Assembly (NCBI GenBank): GCA_019117125.1
Contig: DXAL01000022.1
Span: 1 to 64,000, forward strand
Reading direction: 5' to 3'
Source of the DNA: Candidatus Mediterraneibacter merdipullorum
Lineage (GTDB): Bacteria > Bacillota > Clostridia > Lachnospirales > Lachnospiraceae
Length of the DNA stretch: 64,000 nt
In this document: positions 26,750 through 36,417 of the stretch, piece by piece
Numbering within the stretch: the stretch's first letter is position 1
Layout of the letters: each line of letters begins with the position of its first letter
Position numbers and translations under genes: made by a program
Notes under the pieces: model-generated
Seen by the model: only the letters and a program-made list of their open reading frames with translations
The model's database searches: none
Told to the model about the DNA's origin: nothing

Positions 26750-27572
26750 ACTGACAGAAAACATACTGGATAAGTTTTCGATAGACTACCTGAGAAATCA
26801 GGTGCTGAAAAACGCTTATGGCAACGACGATACCGTGATCGCAGGACTGGACCCGAGGGTGCTTCTTGTCTGGTACCTGTTCTTCGGGCTGGTGCCGTGG
26901 TTCTTAAATGATGTTGTGTTCCTGCTCGGTCTTTTTCTTTTTGTCGTCATGACGACAAAGGCGGCAAGGATCGCGCCTCTGGTGCTGTTCTTATTCTGCC
27001 TGGGTGTGTTTTCGCAGACCGGGTATCTGTTTATCGCTGCTCTGTTTTTCGGGGGCAGCCTGGATACTGCGGCTCCGCTCCTTGTGATGACGCTGAAGGT
27101 CGCGATCGTGTCTCTGGCGTCCATTACGGTATTTTCCGGGCTGAATCCGGACCGGCTTGCCAACGGGATGCTCTGGTTCGGCTGTCCCGGGCAGCTCTCT
27201 TTTTCCATCTCGTTTGCATACCGCATCCTTCCGGTCCTGATGGAAGAGTTCCAGAATATTCTTCTTTCCTACAGACTGCGGGGATGCCCGCCGAAGAAAG
27301 AAGGCTTTATCGGAAAAATCCGGTATCTTGGCTATCAGGTCAAAATGATTATCCAGTCGTTCTATCCGCTGATGCTCAACACGGCGAAGCGTTCCAGGAC
27401 TACGGTTGAGGCGCTGGAACTGCGGGGCTACCGCTATTCCATACAGAATCCGGCGGTCCGGAGGATGAAGCTTTCCATGCTGAAAATCACGCGCGCAGAT
27501 TTGATGTTCATCGGAATTTCGGCAGTGTGGGTGTGCGCGGACCTTTTGCTGTCAGTACTGATATCGAGGTGA
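26742..27572 (+). CDS. ECF transporter transmembrane (T) component
   Basis: 276 residues from ATG 26742 (MRKLTENILDKF); the longer ORF is the shadow of EcfA. It has several membrane helices and the EcfT coupling-helix motif region SYRLRGCPPKKEGF ... TVEALELRGYRY, whose A-R-G type turns contact the ATPase. It overlaps the ATPase gene by 8 nt and ends 7 nt before the PHP gene. Confidence 0.88.
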   Translation: MRKLTENILDKFSIDYLRNQVLKNAYGNDDTVIAGLDPRVLLVWYLFFGLVPWFLNDVVFLLGLFLFVVMTTKAARIAPLVLFLFCLGVFSQTGYLFIAALFFGGSLDTAAPLLVMTLKVAIVSLASITVFSGLNPDRLANGMLWFGCPGQLSFSISFAYRILPVLMEEFQNILLSYRLRGCPPKKEGFIGKIRYLGYQVKMIIQSFYPLMLNTAKRSRTTVEALELRGYRYSIQNPAVRRMKLSMLKITRADLMFIGISAVWVCADLLLSVLISR

Positions 27573-27579
27573 GCAGAAC

Positions 27580-28377
27580 ATGAAAATTGATTTCCATACG
27601 CACGGGAAGCTGGCAAAAAAGCTTCCCTTTTCAAGAGAATACACAGACTGGCTTTTCCGGGAAGCAAAAAGAGCCGGACTGGACGCGCTCTGCCTGACCG
27701 AACATTTCAATACGCTCGGGTTCTCAGAATTATACCGGTACATATCCGGGCAATGCGACCGCGACGGGGACAGTCTGGTCACAGAGGACGGCTTCCGCAT
27801 CTTTCCGGGGATGGAGACGGATATTCTGGAGGGCGGTCACACGCTTGTAATCGGACCTGTGGAGTGCATCCTGGAGATGAACCGCCGGTTGGAGCCGCAC
27901 AAGGAAAAGGACCGATTCCTTCCGTTCGCACAGCTTGCGGAGATGGTCGGGGAATACCCGGTAATTTTCGGGGCAGGACACCCCTATCGGGCGGGCGGTC
28001 GCATCCCGGAACTTCCCGCGGACATGCTGAAGCGCTTCTTTTTCCTCGATGTGAACGGAAAAGATCTCGCAAGGGACCGAGAAGGGACGATGTGTCAGAT
28101 GAAAGCGCTGTCAGAACGCCTGCACAAACCGCTCGTGGCTGGAAGTGATACCCATCAGTCTTTCCAGTACGGCTGCGTGTACAACGAGTTCGAGCGGACG
28201 GTAAACACCGTACAGGACCTCTCCGAAGAGATCGCGGCAGGAGCGTACCGGATTGAACTGTCGGGGATGTTGGACTTCAAAGTGGAGACGGCCGGCATCC
28301 TGAAGCGGGCGCTCAAGGAGATTGACACCCTCGGCGGGGATTATGTGTCCGTGCTGCTCAAAGGCGCGGAAATCTGA
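27580..28377 (+). CDS. PHP-domain metal-dependent hydrolase (histidinol-phosphatase-like)
   Basis: 265 residues. Trinuclear-metal PHP motifs in order: MKIDFHTHGK, CLTEHFN, FPGMETDI, GAGHPYR, VAGSDTHQS. PHP proteins hydrolyse phosphoesters. This one is smaller than polymerase PHP and distinct from the second PHP gene at 62902. It is the last gene of the ECF operon, 7 nt after EcfT, so it probably dephosphorylates or hydrolyses the imported compound; this is inferred from position. Confidence 0.85.
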   Translation: MKIDFHTHGKLAKKLPFSREYTDWLFREAKRAGLDALCLTEHFNTLGFSELYRYISGQCDRDGDSLVTEDGFRIFPGMETDILEGGHTLVIGPVECILEMNRRLEPHKEKDRFLPFAQLAEMVGEYPVIFGAGHPYRAGGRIPELPADMLKRFFFLDVNGKDLARDREGTMCQMKALSERLHKPLVAGSDTHQSFQYGCVYNEFERTVNTVQDLSEEIAAGAYRIELSGMLDFKVETAGILKRALKEIDTLGGDYVSVLLKGAEI

Positions 28378-28441
28378 GTGTGATAGAACCGGAGCAAAAA
28401 ACAGGAAAAGAAATACAGTAGAGAAAGAAAAACAGAAAAAA

Positions 28442-28487
28442 AGCGGAAATCCCGCGCGGTGATACAAATCACCGTGGGATTTCCGCT
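28442..28487 (-). terminator. Long-stem terminator overlapping the RpiR stop codon
   Basis: AGCGGAAATCCC(GC)GCGGTGAT pairs with ATCACCGTGGGATTTCCGCT. On the minus strand it is followed by TTTTTTTCTGTTTTTC. The right arm encodes the last residues of the RpiR protein (AEIPR). Probably also stops the convergent ECF operon. Confidence 0.85.
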
Positions 28488-29311
28488 TTATAATGTTCCT
28501 TCAGCCGGTAGAGATTTTCCAGATATTCTGATGACTGAGCGCCCATCTGAGCGCCCAGCAGCACCACGAGCGCGTCCAGCACTGCGGCGGGAGCCGCCAT
28601 GGAATGGTACTCCGAAGGCTCGCCCCGGTACACGTACAGCGGGATTACGGTCTCCGGGTCCAGCGTGCTGTAGAGGCGGCTCGTAAAAAAGATGCAGCGG
28701 CAGCGGATTTTTTTCTGGTAATCCAGCAGCACCTGCGCTTCCCTGGACGTCTTCTGGAATCCGAAGAGGATCAGAAGGTCCTTCTCCGTAAAGAAATTCA
28801 TATATTCAAACAGTTCGGAGCTTCCGGAGGGGAGTAGTATTGTCCGTTTTCCGAAGCGGCTGACCCGGAAACGCAGCAGCTCGCCCATGGACACCGCCGC
28901 ACCTTTGGCGTAGATATAGATATTTTCTGCTTCTCCGATGGCGCGCGCGGCGTTATCAAGAGCAGCGCTATCAAGAAATTCCAGCGTTTTCTCAATGCAG
29001 TACTGCTGCCGTCTGAGAAAACCGCACGGTGTGCCGGAATCCCCGCTTTCCAGCGTGAAGTTCAGTTTGCCCGCTGGGGGATTCTCCTCTGTCAGGTGGG
29101 TGCAGATACGGTGTTTGAGTTCCTTGAAGTCCGAGTAACCGCAGTGCCGGGCAAATCGGGAGACTGTAGGTTCGGAGCTTCCAATGGTCCGGGCTACGTC
29201 CCCAATCGTCATGCGGATAAATTGAGCAGGATTTGCGATGATGAAATTAATCAGTTTTTTTTCGGTTTTTGTAAAATCAGCATCTGTCTGAATAAAATAA
29301 ACATCTGTCAT
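28469..29311 (-). CDS. MurR/RpiR-family transcriptional regulator
   Basis: 280 residues from ATG 29311, behind AGAGGG; the longer ORF lacks a site. N-terminal HTH_6 (FTKTEKKLINFIIAN, TIGDVARTIGSSEPTVSRFARHCGY). The C-terminal SIS domain (about 120-260) has IYIYAKGAAVSMGELLRFR and LLILFGFQKTSREAQVLLD. The normal SNSG loop is altered to FGFQKTS. It converges with the ECF/PHP operon and is divergent from the ABC gene at 29544. Its phosphosugar-type effector and its targets are not evident, but both neighbours are candidates. Confidence 0.85.
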   Translation of the reverse strand: MTDVYFIQTDADFTKTEKKLINFIIANPAQFIRMTIGDVARTIGSSEPTVSRFARHCGYSDFKELKHRICTHLTEENPPAGKLNFTLESGDSGTPCGFLRRQQYCIEKTLEFLDSAALDNAARAIGEAENIYIYAKGAAVSMGELLRFRVSRFGKRTILLPSGSSELFEYMNFFTEKDLLILFGFQKTSREAQVLLDYQKKIRCRCIFFTSRLYSTLDPETVIPLYVYRGEPSEYHSMAAPAAVLDALVVLLGAQMGAQSSEYLENLYRLKEHYKAEIPR

Positions 29312-29454
29312 AAAAACCCTCTTTTCTGTATGTTCTGACTGCCGCCGACAGTTCCGCGCGGAAGTCTTCTGTTTTTCAATATCTTTATCATACCATAAAT
29401 CAATCCTTAAAAGATAAAATGCAGATGCGAAGTATGTAAAATTTGTGTATTTCG

Positions 29455-29483
29455 GTGACAAAACAGCGGATATCCGCTATAAT
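29455..29483 (+). promoter_or_regulatory. Promoter of the large ABC gene
   Basis: GTGACA (29455-29460), 17-bp spacer containing the palindrome CGGATATCCG, TATAAT (29478-29483). It lies 61 nt before the start codon. Confidence 0.75.
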
Positions 29484-29543
29484 AACACCGACAGGAAGCG
29501 CGGCGCGCGGACGGCGCCTGACATCGGAAAGGGGAACTTTTGC

Positions 29544-32500
29544 ATGCTTCAGATGAAAGACATCTGTAAGGAATACCGGACAGGAAGCCTCATCCAGAAG
29601 GCGCTGGACCATGTGAGCCTGAACCTGCGAGACAACGAATTCGTCGCTATACTGGGTCCCAGCGGCTCGGGAAAGACGACGCTGTTAAATATCATCGGAG
29701 GGCTGGACCGCTATGACAGCGGCGCCCTTATCATCAACGGCATTTCCACGGAAAAATACAAAGACCGGGACTGGGATTCCTACCGGAATCATACGATTGG
29801 ATTTGTGTTCCAGAGCTATAACCTGATCCCCCATCAGACCATCCTCGCCAATGTGGAACTGGCGCTCACCATATCCGGAATCGGGAAGTCAGAGCGCAGG
29901 AGACGCGCGCAGGAAGCCCTGGAGCAGGTGGGGCTGGGCGAGCAGGCGCACAAGAAGCCGAACCAGCTCTCCGGCGGGCAGATGCAGCGGGTCGCCATTG
30001 CCAGAGCTCTTGTCAACGACCCGGACATCCTGCTGGCGGATGAACCCACAGGAGCGCTGGACAGTGAGACGAGCGTGCAGGTCATGGAGCTGTTAAAAGA
30101 AGTGGCAAAGGACCGTCTCGTAGTCATGGTCACCCACAATCCGGAGCTGGCGCATGCGTACGCCACCCGCATCGTGAACCTCAGAGACGGGAAGATACGC
30201 TCGGACAGCAATGCTTATATGCCTAAGACAGAGGCGGGAGAGCCGGAGCACCGGAATATGGGAAAGGCTTCCATGTCTTTTCTCACTGCCCTGTCCTTAA
30301 GTTTTAACAACCTGAAGACCAAGAAGGCGAGGACGCTTCTGACTTCTTTTGCCGGCTCCATCGGCATCATCGGCATCGCGCTCATCCTTTCCCTCTCCAC
30401 GGGAGTCAGCGATTATATCGAGCGCATCGAGGAGGAGACGTTCTCCGAGTATCCCCTGCAGATACAGAGCACAGGATTCGATTTCTCTTCCGTCATGACA
30501 GGAGGGGATGCAGCCGGGGAACTTAAGGAGAGCGGGGACGTCTATGTGGTGGACATGGTGACGGATATGTTCTCTACGATGGATTCCAACGACCTGGAAG
30601 CCCTGAAGGCATATCTGGACAGCGGGGAGAGCGGCATGGAAGCGTACACCAATGCCATCGAGTATTCCTACAGTACAGAGCCGTGCATCTATAAAGAAAA
30701 CGGGGATGATATCCGGCAGGTACATCCGGATACTTCCTTTTCTTCCATGGGGCTTGGCAGTTCGGGCAGTTCCAGCAGCATCATGTCCTCGATGATGAGT
30801 ACGGATGTCTTTTACGAGATGCCGGAAAACGAGTCGCTCTACAAAGGGCAGTACGATGTAAAGGCGGGACGCTGGCCAAAAGATTACAACGAATGTGTGC
30901 TCGTGCTTACATCCGGCGGGGGCATGAGCGATTTCCTGCTCTACACGCTGGGACTGCGGGACCCGCTTGAACTGGATGAGATGGTAGAGCAGTTTATCAA
31001 TGAGGAACCCATCCAGGTCCCGGAAGATACAGGTACTTATGATTATGACGATATCCTGGGGACCACGTTCAAGCTGGTAAATACAGCGGACCTCTATGAG
31101 TACGACAGCCGGTACGGCGTCTGGACCGACCGGTCCGGGGACGAGGCGTTCCTGAAGACCCAGGTGGAAAACGGGGAAGACCTTACCATCGTCGGCATCG
31201 TCCAGCCATCGGAAGATGCGGCTGCCTCCGCCCTCAGCGCCGGGATCGGCTATCCGGCGTCTCTCACCGTACATATGTCAGAGTATGCGGCGGGTACAGA
31301 TATCGTGGAACAGCAGCTATCAGAGCCGTCGGTCAATGTATTTACCGGGGAGCCGTTCGGGGAGGACAGCGGGGAAGCATTTGACATGGAGTCTCTTGTC
31401 ACGGTGGATGAGGAGAAGCTGCAGGAGGCATTCGGATTTGATGAAAGCGCTTTTTCCGACCTGTCGGATTCCTTTGATTTTTCCAGCGTATTTCAAAGCG
31501 CGGGGGACACCCTGGACCTTTCCGGACTGGTGGATTTAAAGGGAATCTCCGTGGACCTGCCGCAGATGGAGGCGGCGGACCTGGGAGAGATGGCGGACAG
31601 CCTGGACATCTCCCTTTCTTCCGAAGATGTTTCCCGCATCGCGGGAGCGCTCCTGGAAGGCTATGAAGCCTATGCAAAAGACCATCCGGAGGCGGATGTT
31701 TCCGGGCTTTCCGAGAGCTTTCGGGAGTATCTTGTGACAGAGCCCGCGCAGGAGATGATACGGGGCGCGGTCCTGGATATCATCCGGGGAGAGGACGGGA
31801 AAGGACTCCGGGTCACCGGGACCCAGATAAAAGACATGTTCAGCCGGTTGGAGAGCGGCTTCCGCGTCCATCTGGGCTCCAGGGCAGAGGATAATAACTG
31901 GACCGCAGAGGACCTGTATGATGAACTGGAATCCTATGTGCAGACACAGGACGCCCTGGATGTCATCAATGACTGGATGGACGGAATATTTGCAGAACGG
32001 CTGGAAGACGTTACAATCAGCGACCGGGAGCTGGCATCTCTGGCGGCGTCCCTTGCTGCAGGCTATGAACAGTATGCGGAGGAAGAAGGCGCCCCGAACC
32101 CGGTCCGCATCGGGGAATATTTTGCAGAGTATCTGCAGACAGAGGAAGCGCAGGAAATCCTGACCGGCGGCATCGCCTCCGCAGTCGATACGGACAGTCT
32201 GGAAGCCCAGCTTACCTCCGCAGTGGAAGGCTACATGAGAGACGTCATGTCCTCCTATGGAAGCGCGCTGAGCAGCGCCATCTCCAGGGAGATATCTTCC
32301 GCCATGGAGCAGGTGATGAGCCGGCTCGCCTCCGGCATGGAGGAAGCGATGGGCAGCGCCCTTTCCGACGTCGGGACCGCCCTTGCAGATGCAGTGGATG
32401 TGGATGCAGAGGCGTTTGCAGATGCCTTTCAGATGAACATGACGGAAGAGGAACTGACGGAACTGATGATGTCCATGAGCGCGGAAGAGGGGGCTTCTTA

Positions 32501-33119
32501 TGAGAACAACCTGAAGACGCTGGGCTATGTGGACTTTGATAATCCCAGCAGGATTGATATCTATCCGAAAGACTTCGAGAGCAAAGAAGAGGTTGTCCGC
32601 ATCCTGGATGATTATAACAGCCGTATGGAAGCGGAAGGGAAGGAGGAGCAGGTTATCACCTACACGGATATGGTGGGGACGCTTATGTCGTCGGTGACAG
32701 ATATCATCGATATCATCAGCTATGTCCTCATCGCGTTCGTCGCCATCTCCCTTGTGGTCTCTTCCATCATGATTGGCGTCATCACATATATCAGCGTGCT
32801 CGAGCGGAAGAAAGAGATTGGCATCCTGCGCGCCATCGGGGCGTCGAAAGGGAATATCTCACAGGTGTTCAATGCGGAGACATTTATCATCGGGCTGTGC
32901 GCGGGCGTGCTCGGCATCCTTATCACACTGCTCCTGCTCATCCCGGGGAATGCCCTCATCCATTTCCTTGCAGGGACCAGCGAGGTCAGTGCGGTGCTCC
33001 CGGCTGTGCCGGCGGTGGTGCTCATCCTGCTCAGCATCCTGCTGACAGTGGCGGGCGGGCTCATCCCGTCAGGAAAAGCGGCAAAGAGCGACCCGGTGAC
33101 CGCGCTGCGCACGGAATGA
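29544..33119 (+). CDS. MacB/FtsX-type ABC transporter, ATPase and permease in one chain with very large extracytoplasmic domain
   Basis: 1191 residues from ATG 29544 behind AAAGGGG. ABC domain 1-230: GPSGSGKTT near residue 38, LSGGQMQRVAIARAL near 142, LLADEPTGALD. The first membrane helix is near 270-290 (GSIGIIGIALILSLSTG). An acidic Ser/Asp/Glu-rich extracytoplasmic region of roughly 750 residues follows. The C-terminal FtsX domain has three helices (about 1050-1185; ERKKEIGILRAIGASKGNI). Such proteins do mechanotransmission or export of peptides/lipoproteins rather than uptake. Co-directional with the EAL gene 22 nt downstream. Substrate unknown. Confidence 0.87.
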   Translation: MLQMKDICKEYRTGSLIQKALDHVSLNLRDNEFVAILGPSGSGKTTLLNIIGGLDRYDSGALIINGISTEKYKDRDWDSYRNHTIGFVFQSYNLIPHQTILANVELALTISGIGKSERRRRAQEALEQVGLGEQAHKKPNQLSGGQMQRVAIARALVNDPDILLADEPTGALDSETSVQVMELLKEVAKDRLVVMVTHNPELAHAYATRIVNLRDGKIRSDSNAYMPKTEAGEPEHRNMGKASMSFLTALSLSFNNLKTKKARTLLTSFAGSIGIIGIALILSLSTGVSDYIERIEEETFSEYPLQIQSTGFDFSSVMTGGDAAGELKESGDVYVVDMVTDMFSTMDSNDLEALKAYLDSGESGMEAYTNAIEYSYSTEPCIYKENGDDIRQVHPDTSFSSMGLGSSGSSSSIMSSMMSTDVFYEMPENESLYKGQYDVKAGRWPKDYNECVLVLTSGGGMSDFLLYTLGLRDPLELDEMVEQFINEEPIQVPEDTGTYDYDDILGTTFKLVNTADLYEYDSRYGVWTDRSGDEAFLKTQVENGEDLTIVGIVQPSEDAAASALSAGIGYPASLTVHMSEYAAGTDIVEQQLSEPSVNVFTGEPFGEDSGEAFDMESLVTVDEEKLQEAFGFDESAFSDLSDSFDFSSVFQSAGDTLDLSGLVDLKGISVDLPQMEAADLGEMADSLDISLSSEDVSRIAGALLEGYEAYAKDHPEADVSGLSESFREYLVTEPAQEMIRGAVLDIIRGEDGKGLRVTGTQIKDMFSRLESGFRVHLGSRAEDNNWTAEDLYDELESYVQTQDALDVINDWMDGIFAERLEDVTISDRELASLAASLAAGYEQYAEEEGAPNPVRIGEYFAEYLQTEEAQEILTGGIASAVDTDSLEAQLTSAVEGYMRDVMSSYGSALSSAISREISSAMEQVMSRLASGMEEAMGSALSDVGTALADAVDVDAEAFADAFQMNMTEEELTELMMSMSAEEGASYENNLKTLGYVDFDNPSRIDIYPKDFESKEEVVRILDDYNSRMEAEGKEEQVITYTDMVGTLMSSVTDIIDIISYVLIAFVAISLVVSSIMIGVITYISVLERKKEIGILRAIGASKGNISQVFNAETFIIGLCAGVLGILITLLLLIPGNALIHFLAGTSEVSAVLPAVPAVVLILLSILLTVAGGLIPSGKAAKSDPVTALRTE

Positions 33120-33141
33120 CGCGGCAGTACGGAGGAGAAAC

Positions 33142-35409
33142 ATGAACGAAAAGACTTTGAAGAAAAAGCTGGACCGTCTGACCGTGATGGTCGTCATCAT
33201 CAGCATCGCCATCCTTGCGGGCGGCAGTATCGCGTCCTATTTCCTCCGGACCATGCTGGAAGACGCTCTTGCCGGGCAGATGCAGAGCGAGACTGAACAG
33301 TACGAAATCAATATCAACCGGCAGCTCGATGCGGATATCCAGACCCTGAACACGCTGGCGAGTTTTCTGAGCTTCGGGACGATGGATACGGAGTCTTTCA
33401 TGCGCGGTCTGGTCGTATCCAGAGAGTACAATGATTTTGACCGGATGGGCTATTTCTGGAAATCCGGGGACGGCGTCACGGTGACGGCGGATTCGGATAT
33501 CCGTATGGATGTGCCTTTTGAAGTCCTGGATGAAAATGTCCGGGACGCTGTGCAGAAGGCATGGCAGGGGGAGAGCGCCATATCCAGGATCTATCCGGCG
33601 TCTGACGGCAGGGAGAATGTCTTTGCCTATGCGGTGCCCGTGTATGCGGGAGAGGACGTGGCGGGAGCCCTTGTGGCGGATGTGAGTACGGACGTTTTTG
33701 CCGGCGTGCTGGAGGACCGGTCCGTCCTGGGCGGTCAGGGATATATCCACCTGATATCCGATACCGGGAAGCTGCTCGTGCGCTCAGAGGATCGGGTCGT
33801 GGAAGAAGAGCTGGACAAAATCTATGACCATGACTACATCTCTCCGGAGGAGCAGGAAAAGATACAAAAGGCAATGAAAGCCGGGGAATCCTGTTTCTCG
33901 GAATTTACCTATGACAATGTGACTTACCAGGTGTATCTGGACCCGATCGGGGTGAACGGCTGGTACCTGTTCTGCGTCCAGACGGCCCAGAGTGTGAACG
34001 GGAGCATCTACCGGCTCATGGTGAATACCCGTATTATCACGGTCGTTGTCCTGTTCATCCTGCTCATCATCATTGCATACGGATACCGGATGATTTACCG
34101 CAGCAACCGGAGCCTGATCCGGAGTGCGTGGTACGACCCGCTGACCGGAGCTTACAATACGGCGCGGTTTGTAAATGAGATTTCCGGCATCGTCGAAAAG
34201 ACCCGGGAGTACAGCCTGGCGGCGCTCAATGTCCGCCAGTTCAAGTTCATCAATGAGATATTCGGAAGCCGGCAGGCGGATATGCTTCTGTGCCACATCA
34301 AAGATGTCCTGGATGACCGTATCAGGGACGGGGAATATTTCTGCAGGAGCACAGATGATATGTTCTATCTGTTCTTCCGGGAGACGGACCGGGAGGCGCT
34401 CCGGAAAAGAGTGCAGGACATCATGGATGATATCAGCAGGCATGCCGTCAGCAATAACCGGAATTACCAGATCATGCTCTACTGCGGCATCGTGATAGGA
34501 ACGGATGTGGAAGACGTGCCGCCGACGGTGCAGAAAAGCATGACCCATGTCCGCTTTGCGCTGGATACGGCGAGGCAGTCCATGAAGAAACACATCTGGT
34601 TCTACGACACCAGCCTCCACGAATACGAGAAGCTGGAGAACTATGTGGAGAGCCACATGCATCAGGCGCTGGCGGACCGGGAGTTCCGGATGTTCCTCCA
34701 GCCGAAGGTCAGCCTGGAGACCGGGAAGATATCGGGCGCCGAGGCGCTTGTGCGGTGGGTGCCCCGGACGGGACAGATGATTTATCCCGGACAGTTCATC
34801 CCCATGTTTGAGAATAACGGATTCTGTGTGGAGCTGGACCTGTATATGGTGGAGCAGGTGTGCGCCCGGATACGCGCCTGGCTTGACGAAGGAGTCAGAC
34901 CGGTCCCGCTCTCGGTCAACCAGTCGAAACTGCTGTTTTATGAGGCGGACTATATCGATAAGCTGAAGGCGCTGCTGGAGGAGTACCGGGTGCCCGCGCC
35001 GCTCATTACCCTGGAGATACTGGAGGGGCTGGCGATGGAAAATGTGGATGCCCTCAATGAGAAGATACGGTGCCTCAGAGAGATTGGATTCCGGATATCC
35101 ATGGATGACTTCGGAAGCGGCTATTCCTCCCTGAATACGCTGGCGAACCTGAAGATAGACGAGATTAAATTTGACCGGGGATTCCTGCTGAACCTGAAAG
35201 ATTCCGCTGCAGATTATGACCGTCAGATCATCATCATGAAAGAAATCGTGGAGCTCACGAAGAAGCTGGATATCAGCACCGTGGTCGAGGGCGTGGAAAC
35301 GGCGGAGAACGAGGCGCTTATCCGGAGCCTCGGCTGCGAACTGGGGCAGGGATACTATTACGGCAGGCCCGTGAGTGAGGAAGAATTTTCGGAAACTTAT
35401 GTGAAGTAA
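33142..35409 (+). CDS. Membrane sensor with degenerate GGDEF and intact EAL (c-di-GMP phosphodiesterase)
   Basis: 755 residues. An N-terminal helix (about 13-35) and second helix (about 296-318) bracket a Cache-like extracellular sensor. The GGDEF-like domain (about 330-470) has RSTDDMFYLFFR where GGDEF is expected, so it should not make c-di-GMP. The EAL domain (about 510-750) keeps GAEALVRW, SVNQSK, LEILEGLA, MDDFGSGYSSL, IDEIKFDR, VVEGVET and GQGYYYGRP, so hydrolysis of c-di-GMP is predicted. Starts 22 nt after the ABC gene behind GGAGGAGA, a likely two-gene operon linking an envelope signal to motility or adhesion state. Confidence 0.9.
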   Translation: MNEKTLKKKLDRLTVMVVIISIAILAGGSIASYFLRTMLEDALAGQMQSETEQYEININRQLDADIQTLNTLASFLSFGTMDTESFMRGLVVSREYNDFDRMGYFWKSGDGVTVTADSDIRMDVPFEVLDENVRDAVQKAWQGESAISRIYPASDGRENVFAYAVPVYAGEDVAGALVADVSTDVFAGVLEDRSVLGGQGYIHLISDTGKLLVRSEDRVVEEELDKIYDHDYISPEEQEKIQKAMKAGESCFSEFTYDNVTYQVYLDPIGVNGWYLFCVQTAQSVNGSIYRLMVNTRIITVVVLFILLIIIAYGYRMIYRSNRSLIRSAWYDPLTGAYNTARFVNEISGIVEKTREYSLAALNVRQFKFINEIFGSRQADMLLCHIKDVLDDRIRDGEYFCRSTDDMFYLFFRETDREALRKRVQDIMDDISRHAVSNNRNYQIMLYCGIVIGTDVEDVPPTVQKSMTHVRFALDTARQSMKKHIWFYDTSLHEYEKLENYVESHMHQALADREFRMFLQPKVSLETGKISGAEALVRWVPRTGQMIYPGQFIPMFENNGFCVELDLYMVEQVCARIRAWLDEGVRPVPLSVNQSKLLFYEADYIDKLKALLEEYRVPAPLITLEILEGLAMENVDALNEKIRCLREIGFRISMDDFGSGYSSLNTLANLKIDEIKFDRGFLLNLKDSAADYDRQIIIMKEIVELTKKLDISTVVEGVETAENEALIRSLGCELGQGYYYGRPVSEEEFSETYVK

Positions 35410-35412
35410 AAA

Positions 35413-35453
35413 GAGCCCCCTTCCGGTACATGGCATGAACCGAAAGGGGGCTC
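35413..35453 (-). terminator. Terminator of the ygeX-arcC operon (bidirectional stem)
   Basis: GAGCCCCCTTCCGGT / ACCGAAAGGGGGCTC (one mismatch pair), 11-nt loop. The minus-strand side continues TTTTTACTTC. It lies between the convergent EAL gene and arcC. Confidence 0.82.
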
Positions 35454-35460
35454 GTGTATC

Positions 35461-36405
35461 TTACAGATGGATTCTTGTCCCGGTTTTTCCGAGGATTCCG
35501 TCTTTCGCTTTTTCCAGCAGTGTGATGAGCGCCTGTCTGCCGGGCTTTGAACCTGCAAAGTCCACAGCGGCCTGGACTTTCGGCAGCATGCTGCCGGGGG
35601 CAAAGTGCCCTTCGGCGATGTACTGTTTCGCCTCGTCCACTGTGATGTCGTCCAGCCACCTCTCATCCGGTTTGCCGTAGTTGACTGCCGCCTTTTCCAC
35701 GGCGGTCAGGATGATGAGGAAATCCGCATCCAGCTCTTTTGCCATCAGGCAGCTTGCGAAGTCCTTGTCGATGACTGCGCTGGCGCCTTTTAAGTGGTTG
35801 CCCTGCCGTGTGACGGGGATGCCGCCTCCACCGCATGCGATGACGACGTCGCCGGAATCCACCATGTTGCGGATGGTCCCGATTTCGATGATTTCCTGAG
35901 GCTTCGGGGAGGCCACTACACGGCGGTAGCCGCGTCCGGCGTCTTCCTTCATGATGTAGTCATATTTCTCAGCCATCTCATCCGCCTGCTCCTTTGTGAG
36001 AAAGCGTCCGATGGGTTTGGACGGATGCTCAAACGCCGGGTCGTCAGGGTCGACTCTCACCTGGGTAATCATGGTTGCCACCGGGATGTCTGTGATGCCC
36101 CGGTTTAAGAGCTCTTCACGGAGGGCGTTCTGCAGGTCATATCCGATGTATGCCTGGCTCATGGCTACGCAGACAGACAACGGTGTGTTGGGCTGCAGCG
36201 GGTCTTCATGGGTGAGGGCGAGCATGGCATTGTTCACCATGCCGACCTGGGGACCGTTCCCGTGCGCCACGACGACCTCACATCCCTCCTGAATCAGGTC
36301 CACGATGGCGCGGGACGTAATCTTTACAGCCTTCATCTGCTCCGGGAGCGTGTTGCCGAGGGCGTTTCCGCCCAGGGCGATGACGATACGTTTCTTCTTT
36401 TTCAT
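35461..36405 (-). CDS. arcC: Carbamate kinase
   Basis: 314 residues. Transfers phosphate from carbamoyl phosphate to ADP, giving ATP, CO2 and NH3. Family motifs: IVIALGGNALGN, VVVAHGNGPQVGMV, VIACGGGGIPVTRQG, DKDFASCLMAKEL, FLIILTAVEKAAVNYGKP. It is the last gene of the minus-strand purine-catabolic arm, 12 nt after ridA. With YgeW upstream it can conserve energy by substrate-level phosphorylation. E. coli's equivalent in its purine cluster is yqeA. No arginine deiminase is nearby, so the ADI pathway is not the context. Confidence 0.95.
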   Translation of the reverse strand: MKKKKRIVIALGGNALGNTLPEQMKAVKITSRAIVDLIQEGCEVVVAHGNGPQVGMVNNAMLALTHEDPLQPNTPLSVCVAMSQAYIGYDLQNALREELLNRGITDIPVATMITQVRVDPDDPAFEHPSKPIGRFLTKEQADEMAEKYDYIMKEDAGRGYRRVVASPKPQEIIEIGTIRNMVDSGDVVIACGGGGIPVTRQGNHLKGASAVIDKDFASCLMAKELDADFLIILTAVEKAAVNYGKPDERWLDDITVDEAKQYIAEGHFAPGSMLPKVQAAVDFAGSKPGRQALITLLEKAKDGILGKTGTRIHL

Positions 36406-36417
36406 ATCCGTCCTCCA

